Notes: generated by a model not told the origin, from the sequence alone. A stretch of 64,000 nucleotides of DNA from Roseibium aggregatum (GCF_014692675.1 NZ_JABFCZ010000006.1:62001-126000); one strand, 5' to 3'; positions 7,990 to 17,073 are shown, counted from the first letter of the stretch. Translations and numbers: made by a program.

Positions 7990-8859
7990 ATGCGGGCCAA
8001 ACGCCGACTGGCCGCCGTAATGTGTGCCGATGTCGCCCATTACGCGCGGTTGATGGAAGTGGATGAGGACGGGACGCTGGACCGGCTGAAATCCTACCGC
8101 GAAATCATGTCGCAACTGGCGGAACGGCACAACGGGCGGATCGTCAATACCTGGGGCGATGCGGTCATCATCGAATTCTCCAGTGTGGTGGAAGCCGTGC
8201 AGTGCGCGGTCGAGATCCAGACCGAATTATCCTTGCGCAACGCGGATCTGCCGGATGCGCGCAAGATGGAATTCCGGATCGGCCTGAACCTCGGCGACCT
8301 CATGGTCGAGGGTGACGATATCTACGGCGACGGCGTCAACGTGGCCGCCCGGCTGCAGGAACTGGCGCCGCGCGGTGGCATTCTCTTGTCCCAGTCCGTC
8401 TACGATCAGGTGCGCAGCAAGATGGCCCTGGGGTTCGAACCTCTGGGGCTGCAACAGGTCAAAAACGTCAGCGAACCGGTGGAAACCTACGCCGTCCGTC
8501 TCGGCGGGCGCAACGCGCCGGAAGAGGATGGGACACGGGCGGACCAGGAGGAGCGTCATTCCGAATCCGGATCGACGCATAACGGCGATGGAGCCGGTCA
8601 TCGGGCCGGCGACCGGGATGTGGCCGCCTTCGCCAACGGGTTCGAGCAGGCGCGCGCCTGGCTGATGCGCCAGCCGCGGGTGGTCCGCCGCTGCGTTTTC
8701 ATGATCGGCTTCTTCTTCCTGCTCAATCTCCTGACGACCGGGCTGTCTCCGCTCTGGTTCGTCTGGCCGTCTCTGCCGTTTTTCGTTGCCGTGATGTGGC
8801 ATCTCTTTAGCGGAAAGGGCGACCGAAAATTCCGTGGCGGATCGCATCAACCCGATTGA
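7990..8859 (+). CDS. Class III adenylate/guanylate cyclase with C-terminal membrane anchor
   Basis: 289 residues. The catalytic domain comes first (about 6-170): metal-binding Asp14 (AVMCADVAHYARLM) and Asp57 (NTWGDAVIIEF), and the transition-state Asn/Arg pair in GDGVNVAARLQE. A charged linker leads to two closely spaced transmembrane helices (about 235-280, FMIGFFFLLNLLTTGL). The ATG at 7990 follows a gcagggga ribosome site; the in-frame TTG at 7972 is less likely. A cyclase with its anchor behind the catalytic domain is an uncommon layout. Nucleotide choice (cAMP or cGMP) is not resolved here. Confidence 0.87.
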   Translation: MRAKRRLAAVMCADVAHYARLMEVDEDGTLDRLKSYREIMSQLAERHNGRIVNTWGDAVIIEFSSVVEAVQCAVEIQTELSLRNADLPDARKMEFRIGLNLGDLMVEGDDIYGDGVNVAARLQELAPRGGILLSQSVYDQVRSKMALGFEPLGLQQVKNVSEPVETYAVRLGGRNAPEEDGTRADQEERHSESGSTHNGDGAGHRAGDRDVAAFANGFEQARAWLMRQPRVVRRCVFMIGFFFLLNLLTTGLSPLWFVWPSLPFFVAVMWHLFSGKGDRKFRGGSHQPD

Positions 8860-9014
8860 TCCTCGCTGAAAACCCCTTATGTTTCGGTTCTGATAACTCT
8901 TTCAGGATATGCCTCGCCTGAGGATTTGCGAGCTGCTCCCGGTTCGCATACACATTGAGACACCGAACGTCCGGCGCCTGAGCCGGCAAAACGCCAACGG
9001 AGCCCATCCCGCGC

Positions 9015-9629
9015 ATGAAAAACTATTCGACAACGGTGCCCGCCCGTCTCGATGACGAGGAAGAGGAAAAGGCCAAAAGCCAACCGTCCATCCAGGTCGA
9101 CAAGCATCTGTTCGAAGCCCGTACCGTTCTGATCACGGGACCGGTCAACCAGGAGATGGCCCGGGATGTCTGCGCACGCCTTCTGGCGCTCGCGCAGGTG
9201 TCCAACGATCCGATCACCGTGATCGTGTCGTCTCCCGGCGGCCATGTGGAATCCGGCGACATGATCCACGACACGATCAAGTTCATCTCGCCGGAAGTGC
9301 GAATTCTCGGCATGGGCTGGGTGGCGAGCGCCGGGGCGCTGATCTATGTGTCGGTGCCGAAGGACAAGCGTTTCTGCACGCCGAACACCCGCTTCCTCTT
9401 GCACCAACCGTCCGGCGGCGCCGGCGGCATGGCCACCGACATCGAGATCCAGGCACGCGAAATCATCAAGATGCGCGACCGTCTCAACAAGATCTTCGCC
9501 GATGCCACGGGACAGCCGCTGGAGCGCATCGAAAAGGACACGGACCGCGACTACTGGATGGGCCCGGAAGAGGGGATCGAGTACGGTCTGGTCGGAAAGG
9601 TCGTAACCTCGGTCAGCGAACTCAGCTGA
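9015..9629 (+). CDS. ClpP-family serine protease paralogue
   Basis: 204-residue member of the Clp proteolytic-subunit family. The triad is visible: Ser in [11 protein letters not shown], His in FLLHQPSGG and Asp in [10 protein letters not shown]. An acidic N-terminal extension (about 10-25, [10 protein letters not shown]) precedes the fold, and ASAG replaces the usual ASMG at the nucleophile. Many alphaproteobacteria carry this second ClpP beside the canonical one, which is not in this window. No Clp ATPase is adjacent; clpS-clpA lie about 10 kb away. A strong hairpin terminator follows. Confidence 0.85.
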   Translation: MKNYSTTVPARLDDEEEEKAKSQPSIQVDKHLFEARTVLITGPVNQEMARDVCARLLALAQVSNDPITVIVSSPGGHVESGDMIHDTIKFISPEVRILGMGWVASAGALIYVSVPKDKRFCTPNTRFLLHQPSGGAGGMATDIEIQAREIIKMRDRLNKIFADATGQPLERIEKDTDRDYWMGPEEGIEYGLVGKVVTSVSELS

Positions 9630-9653
9630 TCCGGTTCCGGTAACAGGTCACAA

Positions 9654-9689
9654 AAAAAGCGCCGGCAGGGAAACCTGCCGGCGCTTTTT
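9654..9689. terminator. Bidirectional rho-independent terminator
   Basis: AAAAAGCGCCGGCAGG (9654-9669) and its exact complement (9674-9689) flank a GAAA tetraloop, with A-run and T-run ends. It separates the convergent clpP-like and globin-like genes and can serve both strands. Confidence 0.92.
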
Positions 9690-9707
9690 CGTCGTGGACG
9701 CTCCCGA

Positions 9708-10109
9708 TCAGGCGACGATGCCGACCGGGTCCTGAGGCGCGGGACCCGGACGGCTTGCCGGGACGCTCACGACGTGGGGACGGATGTGTTCCATGACGAC
9801 GCGCATCTGGGTTTCGTCACGGACCGAAGAACGACGGCCCCCCAATGACCTGACGACATGGTCGACAAAGCGGTCGTAGCGGTCGTCGTCGAGACGAAGC
9901 GGTCTCAAGACCTGTCCGATCGGCATGCCGTCGTAAAAGGGCGCGCCCCCGAACAGAAAGATCAGGAATTCACAAAGCTCGTCGGCGTGCCGCAGCACGG
10001 GACCGTCTTGCGGCAGCCTGAACGCGCTGTCCTGATACAGCTTGCTTGCCAGCGTTTCGATGGCTTCCTGGAAAGCCGGACGTCCACCGAGTTTCAGATA
10101 CAAAGTCAT
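9708..10109 (-). CDS. Truncated-haemoglobin-like protein lacking the proximal histidine
   Basis: 133 residues resembling group I truncated haemoglobins: LYLKLGG at the start, a B-helix (about 12-30), FLFGGAPFYDG at about 51-61 and YDRFVDHVVRSL at the end. In haem-binding members a histidine follows the GG..Y.G turn (M..AH..L); here that position is Leu68 (GQVLRPLRL), so ordinary haem ligation looks impossible. A basic/Pro-rich tail of about 30 residues follows. The ATG at 10109 matches the family's start. It is a minus-strand neighbour of thiE with a 188-nt gap. A non-haem globin-fold role is inference. Confidence 0.6.
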   Translation of the reverse strand: MTLYLKLGGRPAFQEAIETLASKLYQDSAFRLPQDGPVLRHADELCEFLIFLFGGAPFYDGMPIGQVLRPLRLDDDRYDRFVDHVVRSLGGRRSSVRDETQMRVVMEHIRPHVVSVPASRPGPAPQDPVGIVA

Positions 10110-10297
10110 CTTCTTTGCCCTTGATTGCACCGTTGATCCGATGACAACAAAATGCACCAGGGCTGCGTTTGTGCCTGTGACATCTGTCACGGTTTGCGCC
10201 TTTGGCCTCGTGAATTGTCGCGAGGAGAAAAACTGCAGGGAAATTCAAGGGGTCTTGGCAGAAAAACAATCGCCCGCCCGGATGAGCGGACACGATC

Positions 10298-10909
10298 TCA
10301 AGGCTTTTTGCCGGCTTCGGTCAGCCAGTTCCGGCATCTTTGTTCGGGATCTGCAGCCTTCAACACATCCGTGATGACGCAGATGCTGTCGGCGCCGGCG
10401 GCATAGACTTCGGCGGCCTGTTCAACGCGAATGCCGCCAATGGCGACCAGCGGGCAGGGGATGCGGGCTTTCCATTCCCTGATCCGGTCAAGGCCCTGGG
10501 GGGCGTGATCGACGGTCTTGCCGCGCGGTTCGAAGATCGGTCCGAGCGCGACGTAATCGGGCTCCAGCGCAAGCGCACGCTCCAGTTCGGCCGGGGTATG
10601 GGTCGAAATACCGATCCGGATTCCGGCGCGTTTCAACGCAGGGACGTCCGCGGTGTCGAGGTCTTCCTGACCGAGATGGACCCAGTCCGCGCCCGCATCG
10701 ATGGCCTGTTGCCAATAGTCGTTGACCACCAGAATGCAGTCGTATCTGCGCGCGATCTCCAGTCCGCGCCGGATCGCTTCGCTAATGTCCGGCAGGCTTT
10801 TGTCCTTGATCCGGAGCTGGGCGAACTTCAGGCCGACAGGACACAGGCGGGCGAGCCAGGACGGATCGTCCACGATCAAGTAGAAGGGAGGCAGCATCTT
10901 TGATGTCAT
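10298..10909 (-). CDS. thiE: Thiamine phosphate synthase
   Basis: 203-residue TIM-barrel enzyme that joins HMP-pyrophosphate to thiazole phosphate to form thiamine monophosphate. Family signatures include FAQLRIKDKS (pyrophosphate-binding Arg/Lys strand), VVNDYWQQAIDAGADWVHLG, YVALGPIFEPRGK and VAIGGI. The phosphate-binding end AAGADSICVITDVL is intact. No other thiamine genes and no TPP riboswitch (THI box) are visible within 250 bp upstream, so it appears to stand alone. Confidence 0.9.
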   Translation of the reverse strand: MTSKMLPPFYLIVDDPSWLARLCPVGLKFAQLRIKDKSLPDISEAIRRGLEIARRYDCILVVNDYWQQAIDAGADWVHLGQEDLDTADVPALKRAGIRIGISTHTPAELERALALEPDYVALGPIFEPRGKTVDHAPQGLDRIREWKARIPCPLVAIGGIRVEQAAEVYAAGADSICVITDVLKAADPEQRCRNWLTEAGKKP

Positions 10910-11159
10910 CTGGATTCGTTCGAATGAGGCGGAAACCTAGCCCAAATACCTGCTCCGCGAAACGTGCATGGCCGTTGAAGCCATATCTCTGCTATGGTGA
11001 TTCCAGATCGTAACCCAAGGGCACTTTGGGGTATTTTGACGGATTGAAACAATCCGTTCAGCCAGACCGCCCTTTGCGAAAAAGGGACGGGGCCCCATAT
11101 AGGAGCCGATTACCCCCTGAACGGGCGGGACCGTCGTCAATCTTGAAGGAAGTGGGCCC

Positions 11160-12404
11160 ATGGTCCTTGAAGCGCCGCTGCTTGCCGCGAACGTCGTTCA
11201 ATGGCTCTATTCGGAAGCCGTCGGGCGGCAGGACAGTCTGGAACTGGTGGAGGACCTGGCTTCGCATCTGCGCGAGGGCGGACTTCCCGTCGACCGCATC
11301 ACCACCGCCATCTTGCTGCTGCACCCGAATGTGCGAGCCGAGGGAGCTGTGTGGGAAAGCAGCGGGACGCGCGAGCTGCGCCGTTATCTCGCCACCGAAG
11401 AGGTCAACGAGGCTTACCAAAACAGCCCCTTGAAGGTCGTTTACACCGAGCAACGACCGGTACGCTGCAGGATCGGCGCGGAGGCGGAGCCGGGAGAGTT
11501 CACCGTCATTCCGGACCTGAGGGCCGAAGGCTATACCGATTATATTGCCCTGCCGATGCCGTTTTCGGACGGGTCGACCAAGGCGGTGACCTTCGCGACC
11601 AAGGCCCCGGCCGGCTTTACGGGCGCGCAGATCGGCGTGCTGGAATCGATCATCCGGCCGCTTGCGATCGTCTGCGAACTTGCGACCCTGAGGCGGACGG
11701 CGGAAACGCTGCTCGATACCTATGTGGGCGTGCGTGCCGGCAGCAAGGTGCTCAACGGTACGGTCAAGCGCGGCGACGGCGAATGGATTTCCGCCGTGGT
11801 CAGCTTCGCGGACCTGAGGGGTTTCACCCGCATTTCAAACAAGCTGCCGGCGGACAAGCTGATCAAGTTCCTTAATCAGTATTTCGGCGCCATGACGGCG
11901 GCCGTGGAGGCCCATGGCGGCGAGGTGCTCAAATACATCGGCGACGAGATCATGGCGATCTTTCCCTATTCCAACGAGGACGAGGCGAAGGATGCGGCCA
12001 AGCGCGCGCTGCTTGCGGCCCGGCAGACGATCCACAGCATCGAGGAGATCAACCAGGCCAACATCTGCCTTGAGACGCCGGACCTGAGCGTCGGCATCGC
12101 GCTTCACGCCGGGGACGTCTTCTTCGGGAATGTGGGCAGCGAAACCCGACTCGACTTCACCGTGATCGGACCGGTGGTCAACATGGCCGCCCGGATCGCC
12201 GAACTCGCCAAGGACATGGACGTGGAAGTCCTCGTTTCCGACGGGATTGCCGACATCATGGGCTGCCGGTCGGGCCTGTTCGGCGAATATCAGGTGAAGG
12301 GGTTCGATGATCCGGTGCGTGTGTATTCGCCGGCATCGGCGCTGCGTGACAATGCCAACTTGTGCCCGGACAGCACCGCCATGCGCGCCTTGGAGGCAAA
12401 CTGA
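11160..12404 (+). CDS. Class III adenylate/guanylate cyclase with GAF-like sensor
   Basis: 414 residues. The N-terminal half (about 1-185) resembles a GAF-like sensory domain (VNEAYQNSPLKVVY, YTDYIALPMPFSDG). The class III catalytic domain lies at about 210-395, with metal Asp in VVSFADLRGFTRIS and KYIGDEIMAIF, and VVNMAARIAEL carrying the Asn/Arg pair. Proteins of this layout occur in multiple copies in rhizobia-related bacteria. No transmembrane segment is seen, so it is cytoplasmic. Its 3' end overlaps the convergent DUF599 gene by 115 bp. Confidence 0.88.
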   Translation: MVLEAPLLAANVVQWLYSEAVGRQDSLELVEDLASHLREGGLPVDRITTAILLLHPNVRAEGAVWESSGTRELRRYLATEEVNEAYQNSPLKVVYTEQRPVRCRIGAEAEPGEFTVIPDLRAEGYTDYIALPMPFSDGSTKAVTFATKAPAGFTGAQIGVLESIIRPLAIVCELATLRRTAETLLDTYVGVRAGSKVLNGTVKRGDGEWISAVVSFADLRGFTRISNKLPADKLIKFLNQYFGAMTAAVEAHGGEVLKYIGDEIMAIFPYSNEDEAKDAAKRALLAARQTIHSIEEINQANICLETPDLSVGIALHAGDVFFGNVGSETRLDFTVIGPVVNMAARIAELAKDMDVEVLVSDGIADIMGCRSGLFGEYQVKGFDDPVRVYSPASALRDNANLCPDSTAMRALEAN

Positions 12405-13048
12405 CGGCGCAACAGGACCACCAGAACCGCCAGCGTCATGACGGCGAAGGCGATGGGTCCGCCGAACCATCCCATAAAGCCGATGGAGAAGAAAAACGCC
12501 CGCTGGCCGCTGTTGAAATGGCGGCCGGCGAGAACGTTGAGTTCGGCGGCGGTGCCTGCCAGTCCCCGAATGGTCTCCGTTTCCGGTGAATCGGCCTCCG
12601 GCACAGAGCCTAGAACGATGCTGGAATAGTTGAACAGCCGGTAGGCCCAGCCGAACTTGAAGAAGCCGTAGGCAAAGATCAGCATCAGCCCGAGAACCTT
12701 GATTTCCCAAAGCGCCCGGCTGCTTTCAACAGGCAGCGACAGGTCCTGCGCCACCTGAAGAATGATGTCGGTGGAGTTCAGGAGCGCAAAGCCGCCGCCG
12801 ATGGCGAGCAGCGAGGTGGAGGCGAAAAAGGCCGTGCCTTGCTGCAGGCCCGACGTGATCGCCGTGTCCATGATGCGTACCGGGCGCCGGGTCATGGAGA
12901 TCATCCAGGCACGGCGGTAGTTGTCCATGGCGTGGGACAGGGTCTTGTGGCGCAAGGGGCTGATGTCGATCAGCAGGTTGAAGCCGAACCAGGCGATGAG
13001 GAACCATCCGGCGGCGATCAGATCGGTAAGCGAAAGAACATTCATCAT
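12290..13048 (-). CDS. DUF599 integral membrane protein
   Basis: 252 residues with hydrophobic segments at about 8-28, 65-92, 110-135 and 190-215. The RRAWMISMTRRPVRIMDT stretch after the first helix and the GTAFFASTSLLAIGGGFALL helix are typical of the DUF599 family (function unknown). The last 38 codons are antisense to the end of the cyclase gene, giving a tail-to-tail overlap of 115 bp. Two adjacent ATGs (13048, 13045) are possible starts. Confidence 0.8.
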   Translation of the reverse strand: MMNVLSLTDLIAAGWFLIAWFGFNLLIDISPLRHKTLSHAMDNYRRAWMISMTRRPVRIMDTAITSGLQQGTAFFASTSLLAIGGGFALLNSTDIILQVAQDLSLPVESSRALWEIKVLGLMLIFAYGFFKFGWAYRLFNYSSIVLGSVPEADSPETETIRGLAGTAAELNVLAGRHFNSGQRAFFFSIGFMGWFGGPIAFAVMTLAVLVVLLRRQFASKARMAVLSGHKLALSRSADAGEYTRTGSSNPFT

Positions 13049-13332
13049 GGCGGGTCTCGACGATTCCGATCAGGGTCCGGTTGAGGGACGGGCCTCCCAA
13101 AGGCGCTTTTCCAAGGTTTAGCGCAGCTTTTTTTCGCTGGCTACTTTCACTTAAGATTTTGAATCAAAAGATAAAATATGAGACCAGCAGCAAATGCATT
13201 CCTGATGCTTGTTTTTTGCACTTGCGAAGTCGTTAGCGATCCCTTAACTCCTCGCCCAAATAAGGCCACATTTCGCCACGGCGGCACCTCCCGCCACCGG
13301 GGCAGTGGGCAGAAAAGGTCTAAAGGGTTTTC

Positions 13333-13467
13333 ATGGACGAAAACGTGCAAAAGTCCTGCTGGGGCGTCACTGTCTGGACAGTACTCGCTCTGGGAGGCGC
13401 GCTGGCGTTGTTCATGCTTTTTCACGACCCGGACGCCGCCCAGCAGGCGGTCGCCGTCGTAAACTGA
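13333..13467 (+). CDS. Small single-span membrane protein, 44 aa
   Basis: A 44-codon reading frame, MDENVQKSCWGVTVWTVLAL onwards, with one hydrophobic helix (about 11-31) and a polar C-terminus (DPDAAQQAVAVVN). Codon use is GC-rich like the neighbours, the ATG stands alone in the region, and a strong terminator begins 18 nt after the stop, as expected for a real short transcript. No family is recognised. The ribosome site is weak (aaaggg), which lowers certainty. Confidence 0.55.
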   Translation: MDENVQKSCWGVTVWTVLALGGALALFMLFHDPDAAQQAVAVVN

Positions 13468-13484
13468 CAAGCAACCAGCATATG

Positions 13485-13513
13485 AAAAGGGCGCGGATTT
13501 CCGCGCCCTTTTT
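13485..13513 (+). terminator. Rho-independent terminator after the 44-aa protein
   Basis: AAAAGGGCGCGG (13485-13496), ATTT loop, CCGCGCCCTTTT (13501-13512), then more T residues. A perfect 12-bp stem; its A-rich start would also allow function on the other strand. Confidence 0.9.
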
Positions 13514-13653
13514 GTTTGGGGAAAACGGAAGGCGGGGAAAGCCCGGCCAGGCCTCAGAACAGTCCCCGGGACAGGCCCGCGGACCTGTGCAAAAGACCGG
13601 CCCAGCCGTGCGGGCGCTTGACCTTGGGCGGTTTGCTGGTACCTCATCGGGAT

Positions 13654-14088
13654 ATGACCCTGCATCTGGTAAAATTGTGTGTTGGCGCGGACAGCGTGGA
13701 AAGCCTGCAGGCGTGGCTCGACTTCCGAATGGAGCAGAAGCGCCTGGCGGGGGAGCCTCTGGAGCAGACCCATACCACGCGCATGGTGCCGACCCGCAGG
13801 GATGAGCTTCTGGACGGCGGCTCGCTCTACTGGGTGATAAAGGGCCGGATCCAGGTGCGCCAGCATCTGGTCGACATCCGTCCGTTCACCGACAAGTCCG
13901 GGGTCAAGCGCTGCGACCTGGTGCTCGAACCGCGGCTGATCCTGACCCAGTATCAGCCGAAGCGGCCGTTCCAGGGGTGGCGCTACCTGAAACCGGAAGA
14001 CGCGCCTGCCGATATCCGCTCCGCCGCCGAGGCGGCCGCCATGCCGGAGGAAATGCGCCGGGATCTTTCCGAACTTTGCCTGATTTAG
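13654..14088 (+). CDS. DUF1489 family protein
   Basis: 144 residues beginning MTLHLVKLCVGADSVESL, the characteristic start of the DUF1489 family, which is restricted mainly to alphaproteobacteria and has no known function. Further family marks are HTTRMVPTRRDELLDGGSLY and the central WVIKGRIQVRQ. The ATG at 13654 is preferred to an in-frame ATG at 13516 that would add 46 low-complexity residues reaching almost into the preceding terminator. No transmembrane segment or signal peptide. Confidence 0.82.
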   Translation: MTLHLVKLCVGADSVESLQAWLDFRMEQKRLAGEPLEQTHTTRMVPTRRDELLDGGSLYWVIKGRIQVRQHLVDIRPFTDKSGVKRCDLVLEPRLILTQYQPKRPFQGWRYLKPEDAPADIRSAAEAAAMPEEMRRDLSELCLI

Positions 14089-14211
14089 GCGGGGAAATGC
14101 CGCGGTTCTGGAAATTTAACCTCTATAGCGCCTATTCAATTCCGGGATTGTGAGGTTCCATGGAACGTCTGCGAAGCAGAAGATCGCAGGCCCTTCTGGA
14201 TACTCGAACGG

Positions 14212-15501
14212 ATGGCAGGCTTGTTGACAGACAGTCGCTGGAATTTGCGGGTCCTGTTGGCGCACGGGCTGTTCACTTCGGTCGGGCACCGGCTGGCGCC
14301 GCCAAGGGTAATCATCCCCTACATCTATATCGCGGCCGGCGCGCCGACCTTTTTCGCAGCCATCCTCGTTCCCATCCTTTACGGGATTTCCCAGCTTTCC
14401 CAGACGCTCTCCGCGCCCCTGATCGCTTCAGCGAAATTGCGCAAAACCTATCTGGTGATGGGCAAAATCATCATGCTGGCCGGGATGGTCCTTGCGGCGG
14501 TCTCCATCCAGTTTGACTGGATCTTGGCCGTGACCGTGATTTTCCTGCTGGCGGCGGCGGTGGTCGGCGCCGGCCAGGGCGTCGGCAGTCTGGCCTACAG
14601 TACGCTCGTGCCGGAATTGCTCGACAAGGATCGCCGAAGTCTGCTGTTCAGTCTCGCTGGCGGGATAAGCGCTTGTGCTGCGATTGGGCTCGCGCTGGCG
14701 ACCCACTGGTACTTTCAGGGCGGGGAGCCGCTGATAAGTCACATTACCCTCGTCTGGCTGTCCGTTTCGTGCGGGATAATCGGGATCGTCATGGTCCTGT
14801 TCGTGCGGGAACAGACGAAATCCGCCGGTACTGAGCAAAGAACAGAGGAGACGGGCAGTCGCGGCGTGCTAGGGCATTGGGAGCAGATCAAGAGCGGCTG
14901 GGCCTTCAGCCTGGAACATGTCTGGTTCCGGCATTACATCATCGCGCAGATCCTGCTGTTGTCGATTACACAGGTCGTGCCGTTCTACGCCATTCATGCG
15001 GCATCGCTGCATGGAAATGTACCCGGCTCCCTGAGTTCCATCATAGTCGCAATGTCGGTAGGCGCGATACTGAGCGGTCCGGCGCTGGTGCTGATGGCAA
15101 GGCGGTCGATCCATACCAAACTGATTGTGGGTATCTGCGCTGCTGCCCTGTCTGCAGTCCTGGCTCTTCTGATCGACGGAAACCCGGGCTATCAGCATTA
15201 CCTCTACTACACGCCGATTTTCGTCCTTCTCAGTTTTTCGATGCAGGCCGTGAGCATCAACATCAGGGTATATCTCGGCGAAATGGCTCCCAGAGACGGT
15301 GGTGAATATTTCTTTTCCGCCAGCAAGATGTTTGCCGGAACCATCGGCCTGATCGTTGCCGCCGTGTTGGGCTTCCTGGCGCATTACAAGCACGAGGCTT
15401 ATCCGATTGCGATCATCCTTTGTATTAACGTGATTGCGATGTTCCATGTCATTTTCTATCTGCCGCGGCTGGTCATGCCTGCTGCGGAGCAGGCGACCTG
15501 A
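14212..15501 (+). CDS. Major facilitator superfamily-type transporter
   Basis: 429 residues with about twelve hydrophobic segments in two halves, separated by a charged cytoplasmic loop (about 200-225, VREQTKSAGTEQRTEETGSR). The first loop after helix 2 and the repeated glycine-rich helices (AAAVVGAGQGVGSLAYS) support the MFS fold, but no substrate motif is clear. No ribosome site is obvious before the ATG at 14212, and no other in-frame start codon is seen back to about 14140. Substrate unknown; it stands upstream of the VWA/J-domain pair. Confidence 0.7.
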   Translation: MAGLLTDSRWNLRVLLAHGLFTSVGHRLAPPRVIIPYIYIAAGAPTFFAAILVPILYGISQLSQTLSAPLIASAKLRKTYLVMGKIIMLAGMVLAAVSIQFDWILAVTVIFLLAAAVVGAGQGVGSLAYSTLVPELLDKDRRSLLFSLAGGISACAAIGLALATHWYFQGGEPLISHITLVWLSVSCGIIGIVMVLFVREQTKSAGTEQRTEETGSRGVLGHWEQIKSGWAFSLEHVWFRHYIIAQILLLSITQVVPFYAIHAASLHGNVPGSLSSIIVAMSVGAILSGPALVLMARRSIHTKLIVGICAAALSAVLALLIDGNPGYQHYLYYTPIFVLLSFSMQAVSINIRVYLGEMAPRDGGEYFFSASKMFAGTIGLIVAAVLGFLAHYKHEAYPIAIILCINVIAMFHVIFYLPRLVMPAAEQAT

Positions 15502-15593
15502 TTGCAGCTGCGGATTTGGACCACCGGCTTGTTTTGACCTGTATCTGGCCCAATTATTAAGGCTGGCTGCTGATATCGACCTGAAGGCTGACT

Positions 15594-16343
15594 ATGGATC
15601 CTCGAAAACCGGTTGAAAAAAAGACACCTTCGACAAGCGACCCGCGGGCGCAGTCGCAGGATGTCCAAAGCCGATCGTCATCCGCAGACATTCAGGCCTT
15701 TCTGGACAGGGCGTCGGAACTTTCCGTGCCGCCGGAGGCGCGCGGGCGGCTGGTGTTCGGCCTCGACGCGACCATGAGCCGCCAGCCGACCTGGGATCAG
15801 GCCTGCCAGATCCAGGCGGAAATGTTCAAGGAAGCGGGAAAGATCTCCGGTCTGGAGATCAAGCTGGTCTATTTTCGCGGCTTCGACGAATGCCGGGCCT
15901 CACGCTGGTTTTCCGGCAGCGGCGACCTGGCGACCGCCATGTCGCGCATTGACTGCAGGGGCGGGCGGACGCAGATCCGCAAGGTCCTGTCCGCGGCCCT
16001 GACGGCGGCCCGGGAAGACAAGATTGCCGGCCTCGTCTATGTGGGCGACTGCATGGAGGAAAATGTCGACGACCTGTGCGCCCGCGCCGGGGAACTCAGC
16101 CTTCTGGGGGTACCGGTGTTCCTGTTCCAGGAAGGCAGGGATCCGGTGGCCGAACAGGCCTTCCGCGAGATTGCGCGGCTCACCCGCGGGGCCTATTGTT
16201 CCTTCGATGCGGGCTCCGCGCGCCAGCTTTCGGAGCTGCTGAAGGCCGTTGCCGTCTATGCGGCGGGCGGTCATGGCGCGCTGAAAGAGCTTGAGGCGAC
16301 CGGGGGACGGGGTGCCCGGCTTCTGCTTGAACAAATGAAATAG
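15594..16343 (+). CDS. VWA-like domain protein
   Basis: 249 residues. A disordered N-terminus (about 1-35, Ser/Gln-rich) precedes a von Willebrand A-like domain with GRLVFGLDATMSRQPTW at its first strand (DxxxS, a partial MIDAS), IKLVYFRGFDE as strand 2 and KIAGLVYVGDCMEEN as strand 3. Cytoplasmic: no signal or membrane segment. The stop is 5 nt before the next ATG, so it is an operon with the membrane J-domain protein. Metal-dependent protein binding is the usual VWA role. Confidence 0.72.
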   Translation: MDPRKPVEKKTPSTSDPRAQSQDVQSRSSSADIQAFLDRASELSVPPEARGRLVFGLDATMSRQPTWDQACQIQAEMFKEAGKISGLEIKLVYFRGFDECRASRWFSGSGDLATAMSRIDCRGGRTQIRKVLSAALTAAREDKIAGLVYVGDCMEENVDDLCARAGELSLLGVPVFLFQEGRDPVAEQAFREIARLTRGAYCSFDAGSARQLSELLKAVAVYAAGGHGALKELEATGGRGARLLLEQMK

Positions 16344-16348
16344 GCGGA

Positions 16349-17056
16349 ATGTTCTATCTTCTTCTCGGTATCCTGCTGCTGATCATGCTGCTTTACGCAG
16401 CGCAGCACTTCGTCCAGGCCAATCCTGCCGATCTGGCGAAAACACTCAGGCAAGGGGCCGGGATTGCCCTTCTGGCCATCGCGGGGATCTTTGCGGTGGG
16501 AGGCCGGTTCGCCTTTGCCGTCCCCCTGGCGGGCGTCGGCCTGTCCCTGCTCGGCTGGAAGAGGCTCGGCGGGGTATTCGGCAGTGGAAGCGGTCAGGCG
16601 ACCCCGGGACAGACCTCCCGGGTGCGGACGGCCATGGTCGAAATGGAACTGGACCACGATAGCGGAGACATGAGCGGAACCGTTCTTGCCGGACGGTTCA
16701 CGGGCCAGTCGCTGGGAGACCTCAGCGACGCCGATCTGAAGGCCCTTTGGGAAGAGACTGCGACGGATGCGCAGAGCCGGGCCCTAGTCGAAGCTTATCT
16801 CGACCGCAGGCTTTCCGGCTGGCGTGAACACTTCAAGGCGGATGGAGCAGAGCGGCAGGGCGGCCCTGCGAGCGCGGGCGCCATGACAGATGAGGAGGCC
16901 TACCAGATCCTGGGGCTTTCGCCCGGCGCCGGGGACGCGGAAATCCGAGCGGCGCACCGACGGCTGATGCAGAGACTGCATCCCGACCATGGCGGAACCA
17001 CCTTCCTGGCGGCGAAACTCAACGAGGCTAAAGACACTCTTCTCAGAAGACATTGA
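16349..17056 (+). CDS. Membrane-anchored J-domain protein
   Basis: 235 residues. Two N-terminal hydrophobic stretches (about 2-20 and 40-75) are followed by a linker and a C-terminal J domain (about 178-235) with the essential HPD tripeptide in LMQRLHPDHGG and the opening EEAYQILGLSPGA. It would recruit a DnaK-type Hsp70 at the membrane. This order (membrane first, J domain last) resembles DjlA-like and Tim14-like proteins. Coupled to the VWA gene upstream (5 nt). Converges on dac with a 17-nt gap. Confidence 0.82.
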   Translation: MFYLLLGILLLIMLLYAAQHFVQANPADLAKTLRQGAGIALLAIAGIFAVGGRFAFAVPLAGVGLSLLGWKRLGGVFGSGSGQATPGQTSRVRTAMVEMELDHDSGDMSGTVLAGRFTGQSLGDLSDADLKALWEETATDAQSRALVEAYLDRRLSGWREHFKADGAERQGGPASAGAMTDEEAYQILGLSPGAGDAEIRAAHRRLMQRLHPDHGGTTFLAAKLNEAKDTLLRRH

Positions 17057-17073
17057 CGGCATCCGTTACGCAA

